Part shown: one piece after another, positions 1 to 12,105 of the stretch
Layout: the number at the start of each line of letters is the position of its first letter
Numbering within the stretch: the first letter of the stretch is position 1
Origin: Sciurus carolinensis
Lineage: Eukaryota; Chordata; Mammalia; Rodentia; Sciuridae
Assembly (NCBI RefSeq): GCF_902686445.1
Contig: NC_062213.1
Span: 139,150,491 to 139,214,490, forward strand
Length of the DNA stretch: 64,000 nt
Direction: 5' to 3'
Made by a program: the position numbers and the translations under genes
The notes under the pieces: model-generated
Database searches by the model: none
What the model was told of the DNA's origin: nothing
The model's input: the letters and a program-made list of their open reading frames with translations, nothing else

Positions 1-632
1 GATATCAAGCTTGGGATTTATTTTGAAATACTCCAGTATAAAAGAAGTACGTGGTGGTCCACATATCCTCTTCTTTGGTGAGCACTTGGAAGTTCTCATC
101 CAAAATTAATGAAATTTTTTCAAAGTCCATTAAATGAAATAAAAAAAGAAATTCCATTAAAGATATGTATTTCAAAAATTTTGTGAAAATTGGTAGGCTT
201 AAATTCTCTTCTAAAAATACAATGTTTAAGTGACTATTTTGAGTCATTGTTAGGAGTTCTGAGGTCAAAATGAGTTTCCTTCTTGGCAGCTTTTGAGAGT
301 CAGGGTTTGAACTGATTATGTTCTAGGTTCCCTGCAGTTACTGTTGCTACAGGAGGAAAAGATGTAAGGGTCTACTTGACTGGCACAGACTTTGACTTCA
401 GTCAAAGGCTCTTGCTTGCTGTGGTTGCTGATTTACTTTACTTTATTTCTGATTTCCTTGTCTGGCATTTGATTTAATGGACTTCTATGTTTGGGCAATT
501 CCTTTGTATTTTTTTCTTTTTTCTTTTTGCCCCCATTGAATCAGCCTTCCGTTGGAGATGGATCAATTGTCCAAAGCTTGGGTTTCAGTCATGCCTGTGC
601 CTAGCATTATGATCTTAGATTTAGATATGATT
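1..632. other. Unique non-coding sequence, no gene seen
   Basis: AT-rich sequence without a convincing exon. The minus-strand open stretch at 5-268 has no recognisable domain and looks like chance. The first 12 bases (EcoRV plus HindIII sites) resemble a cloning polylinker, but they also occur naturally and cannot be resolved from sequence alone. Confidence 0.5.
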
Positions 633-1225
633 GTATTAATTTTCTATTACAGTTGTAAAATTTTCCATAAAGTTAGTAACTTTAAACAGCACACATTTAA
701 TTTATAATTCTATAGGTCAGAAGTCTGGCACAAGTCTCATCGGGCTAAATTCAAAGCATCAGCAGTACTGACTTCCGTTTAGAAGACTCCAAGGGGGATC
801 TATCTCCATGCTCATCTGGGTTGTTGGTAGAATTCAGTTCCTTGTGATTGTAGGATGAAATCTCATTTTCTTGGTGGCTGTTAGCTGAAGGCCATTCCCA
901 GCTTCTAGAAATCACTTGCATTCCTTGACTTGTGGTGCCCTTCCTTCATCTTCAATGTCCCCAACTGTGGGTCTCGTCCTTCCTTTACTTCAAATTTACC
1001 CTTTCTTCTCATCTTTCTAACCCTTCTTAGCTCAAACAGGCTCTCCACTTTTAAGAATGCATGGAATTACATGGAGTCCACCAAAAAAACCCAGAATAAT
1101 TTACCCATCTCAAAGTCCCTAATCTTGATCATGTCTGCAGAATTCCTGTTGTCACCTGAGATGAGATTCTAGGGTTGGGGCCTAGAATCAGGACTTAAGG
1201 CCTGATTATCATGGGTAGCTGCATT
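633..1225 (-). mobile_element. MaLR-type LTR fragment (MLT1-like), antisense
   Basis: Read on the plus strand, the segment follows the antisense layout I know for MLT1-class ERVL-MaLR LTRs. It has a TTAATTTTCTATTACAG-like edge, then a block around GGTCAGAAGTCTGGCACA, then a CATTCCTTGACTTGTGG block. The open stretch at 930-1172 lies inside it and is not a gene. This is a solitary, decayed LTR with no internal retroviral coding sequence. The right edge is approximate and the subfamily is not certain. Confidence 0.6.
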
Positions 1226-1242
1226 ATTGTTTCTATAATAAT

Positions 1243-1362
1243 GCTTTCTCCCCTCTGTGTGCCTCAGTTTCTGTACAATGGAACTAATAGCTCTCAGTCA
1301 CATTGTTGTGAAGATCCATTCACCACCTTAGAGTGTTGACCAACTGATGAGGCATGAGTACT
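1243..1362 (+). mobile_element. MIR SINE fragment
   Basis: The sequence contains the MIR core signature GCCTCAGTTTCTGTACAATGG, followed by the TTGTTGTGAAGAT block. It is strongly diverged, as expected for an ancient tRNA-derived SINE. Boundaries are approximate. Confidence 0.6.
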
Positions 1363-4300
1363 TTACACATTTTAAAATAATAGACAAATATGAGATATGA
1401 ATAAAATAATCAGTAAATAATATGTTTATGATATTTTCTTATGTGACTTTGGGTCTCCAGCAGCCAATAAAGAACCTAATGCTCAATAAATATGTCCTGA
1501 GTGACAGTATGAATAAGTGTTATTGTTTTTTATTAGGGGCAGATCCCATTTTTGTGGGACTCTAAGGATATATAGTTTATAGCACACTCTTTAAGAAATG
1601 GAATGTAGGTTGTAAATGTAAAATTAGGCACTGGCCTTGGAAGACACCCATGAAAATAAAGGGTCCTGAGATTTAAGTTAGACTACCTTCATCCAGATCT
1701 ACCTCTGCCTCTTTACTGTTTTTTTTTTTGTTTGTTTATTTGTTGTTGTTTTTGTTTTCTTTTTATTTTCTTGCCTTTATTTCCCCTTCACTTGCTCTTA
1801 TGCCTCTCTGTGGTGCTCTCTCTCTGTCTTCCTCTCTCTGCTCCTTAGCCTAGAAATAAAACTCCATTTCATTGATTTCCTACTATCTCTGTACTATCTC
1901 TGGCCTGGTGTGACAGTAATCATGTAAGAAAGGAACACATAGTTAAAATTAAGGGATTTATTACATTCTTATTGACTGTCCATGAGCTGCTAGGCCCTGG
2001 GCTCAGAGTGTGGACATTATGATGAGGCCATCCAGTGCAGTCCACATGTCTCCTGGTTCTGATTAAGTGAAGGAGAATTCCTCAGTAGAAGGTCCTAGGT
2101 AGGAAATTAACCTGAAGTAACCTGAGGAAAACTAGCTGGAAGAGAATTAGAAGTTATGCTATAAAAAGGTGTGTCTCAAAACCCAAGACAGAAGAATAAA
2201 GAAATATGGGAAAGAGAAATATAATTAAATGCCTAGAGAGTTGGAAACAAGACAGGGTTTGGACATGCAAGGCCCACATACGGAATTCAAGGACTAAGGC
2301 CCCAGGACACAGGGAGAATCTAGGGCATGTGGAGAGCTCGGTGACACCTAAAAGGAACTTCATAGGGCAATGTGCCAGGTCTTAAATTGCTCTTTATAAT
2401 TCACCTTGAAATCTTAATTTGCCATCAAAAAATCTTTCCAGAGATTTTTTTCATCAATCTTCTCTCATGTCAAGACAAACTTAGGTGATTAATCTCTCAT
2501 AGACACTGTGATGTTTGACACGTATTGTGTTACTAGGATAAATGGAATTATTAATAGAAATTCCAGGGAACCTGAAGGCTCCTGGGAAACATATTTAACA
2601 TGAAAGAGACAGGATTATTTTATTTTCTGGAACACTGTTAATAAAGGCCCAGAGATCACAAGTCACATAACCTTGCCTCTATCAATCCTGCACATTGTAT
2701 GCTTAGTGTAAGCTAGCAAACAAGCAACTCTTGCTTGTTGAAGAATTGTTTGGGTGTTATTTGAGCAAAGAACTTTCACATATTTTTATCACTTTTTTAG
2801 TTAGGAAAGTGGTATTACTTATTTTGCTTGCCATTCATTTTTACCACCAATTCATTTTCTAAACTGCTACTATCCATTTTGTTTCAGAAACTATGCAATA
2901 TGCTGGGGATGTGTAAAGTAACTAGAGCATGATCTCTGCCTTTAGAAGTTTCTGATCCATGTGGGGGAAAAAAAGAACATTTAAATAGAGGAATGTCACA
3001 TGTATGGTGAACAAGACTAAAGAGCAGGAAGGGCCCACCTGTCTGTAGAGACTTCCCAAAGGCTGGCATTTGGTAACATGTCCTGAAAGGTGAGTGGGGA
3101 TTTGTTAGACAGATAGAATTAGTGGGAGAAAGTAATGGATTAACCAAAGGGTTTGTGGGGTTGGGGAGTGAGAAAATATAGCTAAAGATTTTCAAGTAGT
3201 TTAAGTGTTTTGAAGGACAGCAGGTGGCTGTCCAACAATCAGTAAAGTCGCAAGGCCTAAGACTGTTAGATCTCCTGACTCTGGACTGTGCTTCCTAACT
3301 TTGTTTTCTTGTTTGACCGTATGCTCTGGAGCCTCAGTATCTGGCATGTCACAGACACTTAGATGCCGCTGTGCTGCATGAGTAAATGAATGGACAAAGC
3401 TATACGATTCTTATCTGAAGCTGACAAAAATTAGGTTAGGGAAGGACTCTATTCATTTTTTAAAAAATTTTTGTGGAGTTATAAGCAGATTCATTTTCTG
3501 TCTTATTCTTTTCTTGTGCTGCCTCTTTCCTGCTCTCTTTCTTACACACATCCGTCACATACCAGTTATCATAGCTAAATATCACTTGACCAGATTCTTC
3601 CTTCAGAAGGTTTTAAATATTGTGAGAACTTTGCCTCAGTGAGTCTTACATTTTAAAACCTGCTAATTTTCTCTAAGGATCTTGTACTTTTCGATTAATT
3701 AATTTTGATTGAATTTTGTGCACCTAGGTTGTGTCCCCAGTTACTCAACAGTGCCCTTTCTGACTGACAAATTGCTTATATTTTTCAGATTTGAGTGCAC
3801 TCAGGAACTTCAGGGCTGGTCAGTTCACACTCTCATAATGAACTTTTAATATGTGGGCCGGAACATTTTTGAACAGAAAATCCTAAATTATAACTTCTAA
3901 CAAGTTTAAACTACCCGTGGAACATTAGTCTACCTTTCAACAATCATGTCGTCTTTGATTCCTCTCAAAGGAAGTCCGAGGAATAGAACATAATCTCTTC
4001 CTTTGTTTTCCTCTTCTCCCTTTGATTTTTCCACTTGGCCAAAACAAGAAAAGAAGAATCTATAAATGAGATGTAATAGAAGTCCCTTCAATTACATTGA
4101 CTTTGATTAAATGCAGAAAATTTTCTATGCTAAGAATGTAGGGCTCAACACCCCCTTTGTCATTCATCTGACGGTGACCAATCAACTACAGTTCTTCGAC
4201 TGTGGGGTTTCAGCAAGTTGTTCTAGTTACTAACAGAACTGGCCAATGTTTATTATATATCCATTCTTTGTGTAGAAAGGAAGCACTCTCAATAGTGTGC

Positions 4301-4904
4301 TACCAAATGTTCTGAATGTAGATTTGGATAAATTGATGGCCATTTTCTATCTCCACTGAACTTCTTGATCTGAATACTCTGAATAGTGTACTTTCCTTTA
4401 GGATGTTTTTCAGCCTTCCTGTAATCATAATTTATCCTCCTGAGTCACATTCCCTCATTGTTTTACTCCCAGTGGAGTAATAGGATTCCCCCTGAAAATT
4501 AAAGCCTGCTTCAGTGGTAGCATGTGATCATGTCAGTTGTCCATCTGGAAACCCAGTCATGTCCATCACAGTTGGGATTCTCTGTGTTACTTGGGCAGAG
4601 GAGACACACTTCCTGTTTATCAGTGGATAAAAAACTTGTCTCCAGCTAATATATAGATGAGAAGAAGAGAGGTTGACTATTGCTTCAATTTTAGGGACAG
4701 ATGGAGATGTGTAGGTTGTGTTCAGGTTATTCTCTTTCTTCGTCCTTAATGAGTATAAATTTATCCTCCTTTCTCACAAAGATATATTAGAGCTCAAAAA
4801 TTATCTGTGACCCTGGGGCACTGCCATCTCTCTTATGATATTTTAGCTTTATAGAGACCATCTGAAAAGATTCCATTATGATGATCTGCCCAGCTGCTTC
4901 AGCT
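1363..4904. other. Unique sequence; short T-rich tract; possible L2 tail
   Basis: No exon or RNA gene is recognised. A T-rich simple tract (runs of T broken by G) lies at about 1721-1760. Around 3290-3410 the sequence resembles an L2 3' end (GTATCTGGCATGTCACAGAC, then a TGAGTAAATGAATGG-like tail), at low confidence. The open stretches at 2154-2363 and 2884-3195 (minus) show no domain and no splice context that I trust. Confidence 0.5.
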
Positions 4905-4929
4905 ACACACACACACACACACACACACA
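4905..4929. repeat. (AC)n microsatellite
   Basis: A perfect dinucleotide run of 12 AC units plus one base. It is a likely polymorphic marker. Confidence 0.95.
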
Positions 4930-5644
4930 GATGAATCATATCCCTAACAAGGGTATTTTCTTAACAGCATGTATTGAATAGGAGGGGGAAAGAAAGATGG
5001 CAATGGAAATAGAAACCTGATTGCTTCTGTTTGAAATAACTATCTGATTAAAACAACAGCAACAATAACAACACCAGCAAAGAGGAAAATATCCTCAACC
5101 ACCAAAAAAGAACAACAATTTTCACTTTGGATGGACCATTTCCTTTGAAATGAAAAGAAAAAATGAAGCAGTTACACCATGGGTGTCCCTCGCACAAGAT
5201 GTATCCAACCTATAACTTCTGATTACTCAGAAATTCACAGAAAGTAAATCCAGATAGGATTAAGAAAGCCCCCAGGGACTAACAAGTAGGAGAATATTTA
5301 TCTGTTTGTATCAAATAGTTGACTGAATAATGAATAACTATTAAATTAAATTGCAATAAACACAGTTATTTAACTGAAATCTAACAGTTTGCATTTTTCT
5401 TTCTTTCGTTTTATTATCCGACCAGACTCTGAACAGCATCTTCAGAGCATCTCACAAGGAGGATGACTATGTTTTCTCTCACTGAATAGCAGCATTATTT
5501 TTTCCACAATTTTCTGATCCTTCCTTTTCTCTCTAAGATGACACTTGTTAGACTATAGGAGCAGACTCTAATAGAAATATTCCCTTGCTTTGGACAAGAG
5601 TGAAGGGGTGCTATATGTAGAAAAAAGTCATTTATCATAAAGCA

Positions 5645-5980
5645 CAGTCTCCCCTTGGTATCTGCAAGGAATTCTTCCTAGGACCTCCCACAGACCACCA
5701 TCTGCAGATGCTTAAGTCTCTTGTATAAAATCATATTGTATTTGCATATAACCTATGCACATCCTTTGTATATGTCAGATCATCTCTCTATTACTTATAA
5801 TAACTAGTACAATGTAAGTGTCATGTAAATAGCTGTTTTATTAAATTATTGAAGGAACTATGCCAAGAAAATCTTCAAAATAAGTTCCATACAAGCATAC
5901 ACACAATTTTTTTTTAATATTTCTAATTCATGGTCCATTGATCCATGAATATGGAATCTGTGGATACTGGGGGCCAACTG
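5645..5980 (+). mobile_element. Tigger/MER2-like non-autonomous DNA transposon
   Basis: The element is about 336 bp. It begins CAGTCTCCCCTTGGTATCTG and ends with the inverted counterpart TGGATACTGGGGGCCAACTG, so the terminal inverted repeats are still visible. The internal block TTTGCATATAACCTATGCAC and the following CATCCT are characteristic of MER2-class TcMar-Tigger MITEs. A TA target dinucleotide is retained on the right side and mutated on the left. It has no coding capacity. Family-level assignment is from memory of the consensus. Confidence 0.75.
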
Positions 5981-7121
5981 TAATGTAAGTAGAATTGGAA
6001 GACTAGTTTCTAACTCAGAATTATGTTTTGCAATCACCAGTTATTGCCACCTTCCCCTCAGCCATATCCTTTGACAGTGCATGCATAGCACAAGGAAGTT
6101 TTATCGGAAGTACAAGGGAATCGTTAATTTTTCCTCAGGGATTAAATCTGAGTGATGTTTGATCTTAGGGTGAAAGGTTGATTAGAATTTCATGGGCAAC
6201 GACAACAACCAAGAGGCAAGCACTGTACAAGTAGCAGTAGAAGCACTGTGATAAGAGGTATACATGATGCTGTGTCCCCTGTGCACTGAATGAGTCCTGC
6301 ATTAATGCCCACCCATATTTCCTTGGCATTCACCATTCTGGTTACCTGCCTTCTATTAGAAGCTCCTGTAACTCTCCCATCTGCAACATTTCATCCATGT
6401 ATGCAATGGGCAGGCTAGAAAGGATGGGTGGTGAATGCTCCTAGAACAGTTCTTGGCCAGTGACAAATCGATTAAAGAATAAACACCTTACCTTCCTTGC
6501 CATGGGAGACAGGTAGAATTGGGGATTGAATTATTGGGAAAAGTGTTTCTCATTGTCTTCCAGGATTCCCCAGGGAAATTGAACTCAGTTGCCCTACTTC
6601 TGTAACCTGCTTGATAATAACACACCTTATTGACTTTCTTTCCTTCCTTTCTCCCTTCCCCAGACATTTATTACTACTTCTTGGGATGATTTCCTTAATA
6701 ATAAAGCATCTGTACTCAAATCTTTGTCTCAGGTCTGTTTCTGGGGAACTAAAAACATACATTTGTTTGGAGCATACGGCATAATAAGAATGTAGGCAAA
6801 AGCACAGGGGGAAACTGATATTTGAGGCAGATCATGAAGCCTTGTAGCAAATGCTGAGCATTTACATAACATATAAAAGAAGGAACCATTAAAAACCAAG
6901 CAGAGGGAGACTGGGAAGAAAGCAGAGCAATATTTGGTATCTACTCTTTATAGAGTAGACACTAACAGAATTTTAGTGATATATGTTGGAGAAGTCATAA
7001 TATTGGAATAATGAATGGGTCTAAAGTAAAACTGGGGTAAGTAACAATGAAACTCAAACTTATGCATTATAGAAAATTGGCAAAGAATCTGTAGGACTTG
7101 GTAATTAATTGAGTATAAATT
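5981..7121. other. Unique sequence, no gene seen
   Basis: No recognised repeat or exon. The 70-aa minus-strand open stretch at 6550-6762 has no recognisable feature. Confidence 0.5.
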
Positions 7122-7325
7122 TCTTTTTTTAATTTTTAAAATTTTTTAAACACTGCATTTTGATTCATTGTACACAAATAGGGTACATCATTTTGTTTCC
7201 ATGGTTGTACACAATGAGATTCATACCATTTGTGTAATCATACATGTATATAGGGTAATGATGTCTGTCTCATTCTACCATTTTTCATACCTGCCCCCTC
7301 ATTTCCCTCTACGTAATCTAAAATT
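7122..7325 (-). mobile_element. L1 3'-end fragment (older 3' UTR type), antisense
   Basis: A T-rich left edge (reverse of the poly(A) tail) is followed by GCATTTTGATTCATTGTACA and a TGTGTAATCATACATGTATA block. This is the older form of the L1 3' UTR in this window, shared with 15372-16062 and 43888-44080. It lacks the telomere-like tract of the younger copies. Only ~200 bp of 3' UTR is present, so this is a severely 5'-truncated insertion. The open stretch at 7168-7395 overlaps it and is not a gene. Confidence 0.85.
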
Positions 7326-7819
7326 CTTGAGTAAGAATTTCAAAGGAGGAAAATGTCCTGTCACTGATAAAGTCAATATTTTTGCCTTTGACTAATGAGT
7401 AGAAGGTGAAACAATCAACAACGATAGGTAACAATAGGAAAATAAAATGCTGAGTCTGTAGTGTTTGTTGAAGATTCAGAGAACAATATCTAATCTTGCA
7501 AAATAACATTTGTTGGGCTTATTTTGAGCCAAAGACTAGGTGACTAGGGTGGTTTAGGGTGAGACATTATAGCTTCTTCCCTAACACAACTTAACTGTGT
7601 AGTGGAAAGATTGTAAACATGAAACAAACTGAGAAGATTATCTACACATAGGCACAAGATAATACACAGAAGTTTATTTCTCCATCTAGTAATAAAGTAT
7701 TCTATTTCCCTAAGATGCTGTTTTTAACATAGTGAAATTTCTTTTATTTCCTTGTATAGGTTGACGTAAACTAATGAAACCCATGAAGCATTGATTGTGG
7801 ACTTGTTATGTATGAATGG
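7326..7819. other. Unique sequence, no gene seen
   Basis: AT-rich sequence without a recognised repeat or exon. Confidence 0.5.
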
Positions 7820-8035
7820 ATTTGCTCCTACTATTCTTGTGTTTTCTGTTGCTATAACAAAACACCTAAGAACAGGCAATTTATTAAAAAAAGTTACTTG
7901 TTCATTATAGTTCATATAGGTTGGGGATTCCAAGAGCATGGTGGGTACTGGCATTTTATGAGGGCCTTCTGGCTGCATTCTAACATGGCATAGGCCATGA
8001 CTTGATGAGACCGGAAGCATACAATTTGGGTCTTT
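7820..8035 (-). mobile_element. MaLR-type LTR fragment, antisense
   Basis: The stretch GTTGCTATAACAAAACACCT, then a GGCAATTTATTAAA block, a TCCAAGAGCATGG block and a GAGGGCCTTCTGGCTGCAT block, follows the antisense order of MST/MLT1-class MaLR LTR 3' halves. It is a fragment with no internal region. The two open stretches here, one on each strand, are shadows of the LTR. Confidence 0.5.
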
Positions 8036-9559
8036 CATTTAGGTTATTTTTGGATCACTTAATCATTTTCCTGAATGCCTGGGCTTTTTATATTACCATT
8101 TTATAATAAGTCAAGGATATCTTCTGTGTTAGTTACATAATCTCATGACTTTTATCATTGTAGTTATAGCTTTTAAAATTATCGGGTCAATCATTTCTCT
8201 TAAGTTATTTATTTTTAGTGTTGTATATACTTATAAACATCACTCACAACCAAATTTTCTATTTTCAGGATATTTATATCAGTTAAAATAATTTTATAAG
8301 TTGTTTCCATGATTTTTATTTTTCGTGTTTTTTTCTCATTTATTTACTTAATCAATTAATCTAGAAATATTTATAGAGCTTTTAAAGTTCTGCCTGCCAG
8401 GGTAGTCATCACAGAGTAACAAACCTTTACCTATATTTTCAATAAATCCTCCACCAAATTGCTGTGTGCCTGCCTTTGGTGAGTGGAAACAGCTACAACA
8501 AAGCCCCGGAATGGTTTAGACTGGCAAAGGAGCATTTTTCAAAGAACTGAATGAGACCTCACCTTGGTGGCTGCCAGAATTGGTAGGACAATGAGACCCT
8601 GGAAGACTTGTCCTTCCTCTGTGGTGGCTCGTTCTCTGGTGAGGATAAACATCTAAACCCTACTCACATTAAAGAGCTTTGTAGTTTTGGTACCTACCTA
8701 CGAATTCCCCACAGTGTCTTTTTCTTTAGAGAACTTATATAGAGTAACTGATAATTTGAAGATTCGATTTTGTTAAAGTAGAATAAACACAGATGCTTGC
8801 AGCAACAACCTTGGCATTGAATTATCCCATATTGTTATTATTTTTCCAAATCTCTTAAAATTGCCTTTTCCACAGCAATTCAATAGCCCTTTTTTGTGGG
8901 GGAGTTGAAAGGGAGAACTTGATTTTATTTTTACTCTTAGCAAGTCCTGTTCTATTAAACTTTTGTAAAAAATAGAACTTTTTGTTTGATATTTTTAACT
9001 AGCTAAAATTTAGCATGTGTTTATTTATGAATATAGCAACAAACCACAGTGTTATTAGCAGCACCTATGACTTAATTCATGATGAGAATCACAGATACAT
9101 TTATATCACATTACAGTTATTGTGGATATCTTGAAATATCATTTACACTCCTGACTGCTTTAAAATTATGGTTGTAATTAGACCCACTGCTACATGTCAT
9201 TTTATGGATAACAAGGTATATGCACTACTGTAAACTACAAGCAAATTTATTTTATTAATTTAATAAAATATAATATAATCAGTCTGATTTTTATCTTATG
9301 GATTTTGTTTTGTATATTTAACAATATTGCCTGAGAAAGAGTCTGCAAGTTTCAACAGATTGCCAATGGAGTCCATGGCACAAAAACATTATGAACCATT
9401 CATTTCTAGCTTTTTCAGAGAACTTTGATGTTAGTGGGATGTCAGAGACCCATTTCTCTAGTGACTAGAAAGAATGAGTTGAATATGATCCTGACACTAA
9501 TTTATCTAATAATTTGATGAATTCTTAATTCCCAGTACAAGTCAGATATTGACCTACAT
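8036..9559. other. Unique AT-rich sequence, no gene seen
   Basis: No exon, RNA gene or confident repeat is recognised. Confidence 0.5.
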
Positions 9560-11130
9560 CCTCAGGATATACCAGTCAACCAAGGATCTTCACCTTGTGG
9601 AGTTTGCATACTAGCAAGGGAGGCAGATGACAAATAGTAGACAGAGTAAATACATAGATAATGTAGTATGTTCAAAAGTACAAATGAAATGGGGTTTGGA
9701 ATGCCAGGAAGGGTCCTGTGAGCATTCTAAATAGAATGAATAGAGCAGACCATTGTAAGGACTTGGACTTTCACCCTGAAGGAGGTGAGGAGAACTTACA
9801 GGATATCTGGGAAATAAATGCCATAACCTGACCTATATTTGAAATGGATTACTTGGATTTCTTTGTTGAAAATAGAACGCACGGGGCCAGGAATGGAAAT
9901 AGGAAACAGTTATGAAACTATTGCTCAAATATAGCAAGCCTGGACCACAGCTACAGCAATGGAGGTGAGGAGTGACTGACTTTTGGATATATTTTTGAAT
10001 AAACCCAAGTAGACATTCCAGTGAATCCAAAGTGCAGTGTGAGTGAAAAAGAGAGCAATAAAATTGTCCCGAAGAATGTTTCCTAAGTAGTGGGGAGGGT
10101 GGAATTTTTATTCACTGAGGCAGAAAGTCAGGAGATGATCATATTTTGGGAAGATCAAGAGTCACTTTTGAAAAACTTAAGTGATCTAAATGAAGACATT
10201 GAATATGGAGTTGGACTCTAAGGCACAGGAGAAGACAGGACTAGAGACGTAATTTTGGCTATGATACCCATTTAAATGGAGCCTAGATGAGGTCCCCAAA
10301 GGAATGAGAATAGATAGAAGAGGCATCTACAGATTGGGGCAAGTCAGTCCAGGGATAAGAAGTGTTAGAGAAGATAAGCACCCACCAACACCTGAGACTG
10401 AGCTACCAGTGAATTAGAAGGAAAACCCAATGTTAGTTATCTAGAAGGCGTATTGTATCTGTGAAGTGAGGTAAAATATGAGAGGATCAAATGTGGATCA
10501 TGAGATTTAGCAACATGGAGTTTATCTTTGACCTTAGTAAGAGCAATTTGGTGAAATGATAGGAGTTAAGGCCTTACTGCAAAAGGTCTGCAGGAGAATG
10601 AGAGGAGAACAACTAGAGGGGCTAAATATAGACCACCCTTTCCAAGTATTTTGCTGCAAAAGCAAGAAATGGAGTGACAGCTGGTGGGAGGAGAGGATCC
10701 AGTAAAAGGTTTTATTTCTGAGGTGTGGTTTTGGTTTAGCTTAAGCTTTTTAAGATGAGGAAATTGATAGCTTGGGTGCTGATGAAGATGATTCAGTGAG
10801 AGGAACAAATCTACAGTGTGAGAGAAACAGGAGGGAATACTCAAGAGTGACGCTCCTGAGAGGCCAACAGGGCTTCCTATCTAGTGCATGTTTGCAATAC
10901 TTGGCTCTGAGAAGACCTCAGGCAGCCCATCTTCGAAACAGCCATGAAGGCAAGGTGAGTACAGATAATCCTGGGTGGAGAGAAGGTGCAGTCTGGAAGT
11001 CTGGGGATGTTCTCTTCTAACTGTTTCAGTTCTCTCAGGGAAAGAGAAAAGATAATGAGTTGAGAGTGACAATGAGGGATGTTGGAGAATCAAATGAGAT
11101 GTAGGTGTGAGTGTCACCTCAGAGAGTGGA
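9560..11130 (-). mobile_element. Ancient L2/CR1-clade LINE relic, antisense
   Basis: On the plus strand the order of blocks matches the antisense of an L2-clade LINE. From left to right these are: a GAAGGAGGTGAGGAGAACTT-like part; GGAAGATCAAGAGTCACTTT (reverse-transcriptase region on the other strand); GATTTAGCAACATGGAGT; TTTTGCTGCAAAAGCAAGAA; and a GTTCTCTTCTAACTGTTTCA block. Translated on the minus strand, 10566-10844 and 10881-11159 give short proline/serine-rich pieces like the linker upstream of the L2 reverse transcriptase (for example the FPERTETVRREHPQ part). There are many stops and frameshifts, so this is an inactive fossil. Whether 9560-9830 belongs to the same insertion is uncertain. 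Confidence 0.7.
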
Positions 11131-11149
11131 ATGGGAATGAACAGTACAA

Positions 11150-11326
11150 CAGTCCTCAAAAGGTTGGTCCACAGACCAGCAGTATTGACATCACCTGGGA
11201 ACTTGCTAGTAATGCAGATTCTTAGGTCTCACTTCAGAACTCCTGGATCATAACTCTGGGATGGCCTTGCAGTCTGTGCTTTAGCAAGACTCCAAGGGAA
11301 TTTTGATGCAATATGAAGTTGGAGAG
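11150..11326 (+). mobile_element. MER5A-like hAT-Charlie MITE
   Basis: A ~177-bp element with the hallmark internal strings GACATCACCTGGGAACTTGC and TAATGCAGATTCTTAGG, and a CTCTGGGATGGCC block. It starts near CAGTCCTCAAAAGG and ends near GAAGTTGGAGAG, a decayed terminal inverted repeat pair. It has no coding capacity and lies at the distal edge of the L2-clade relic. Confidence 0.8.
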
Positions 11327-11574
11327 TGAATGGGATGGATAGTTACTACACAATTGCTGAGTGATCCCAACTACCTTAAGTGTCAAGAATGTGCAAAGTG
11401 AGACCAAACATTACATTGCATGCCCTTCTCCAGCCACAATTAGATATTTCTGTGAGGTAGGCAGGGTTGGATTTACAGGTTTTAGAACATATAGCTTATG
11501 GTCACTGTTTCACAAAAGACAAAATGATGGGTCTGTAAAAATTCTAATAAAAATTGTTATGAAAGGAGTTGTCC

Positions 11575-11915
11575 TCTCTCACATGTTATGGGACTCATGT
11601 TGAAGTAATGACTCCAGCTCTTCAGAATGTGATTACATTTGGATTTAGGGTCTTTGTAGATGTAAATGAGGTTAAGTGAGCTCATTAAGGTATACCCTAA
11701 TCCAATATATAAGAAGAGGAGATTAAGACACAGATAAGTACAGAATGAAGACCACATCAAGACAGAGAAAAGATAGTCCAAGAAGAGACCTCAGACAACA
11801 GCACCTTGATCTTGGATTTATACCTCCAGTAATGTGAGACAATAAATGTCTCTTGTTTAAAGCACCAGTCTGTGTATTTGGTCAAGACAGCCTGAGTAAA
11901 CTGACACGAGGATGT
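11575..11915 (+). mobile_element. MaLR-type LTR (MLT1-like)
   Basis: Sense-orientation blocks include GAATGTGATTACATTTGG, a GGGTCTTTGTAGATGTAAAT block, a CACCTTGATCTTGGATTT block and a GTGAGACAATAAATGTCTCT block. This is the order seen in MLT1-class ERVL-MaLR LTRs. It is a solitary LTR with no internal coding region. The polyadenylation-like AATAAA inside belongs to the LTR. Confidence 0.7.
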
Positions 11916-11954
11916 CAAGAAAAGTTCTTGTTTCTGAGCGCTAGGCCAGTACCA

Positions 11955-12105
11955 TGGACCACTGACTTACTCTCTCTGTCTCTTTATCCCCTTCAATATT
12001 AACAATAGCATTTGCCTGAGTGAGCTATTGCAGAGATTAAATGAGATAGTGTATGTAAAGCCTTAGTTCATGACTGACCCACAACAGGTTCTCAAAAATG
12101 TTAGC
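11955..12105 (+). mobile_element. MIR SINE
   Basis: The 3' half is recognisable: GAGATTAAATGAGATAGTGT followed by ATGTAAAGCCTTAG and a CAACAGGTTCTCAAAAATGTTAG-like end. This is the standard MIR order after the core. It is diverged, as expected for an ancient insertion. Confidence 0.7.

Noticed and set aside
1..12. Vector polylinker (GATATCAAGCTT) at the window start
   Set aside because: Only 12 bases match, the sequence then continues as ordinary genomic DNA, and such a string can occur naturally. It is not enough to call contamination.
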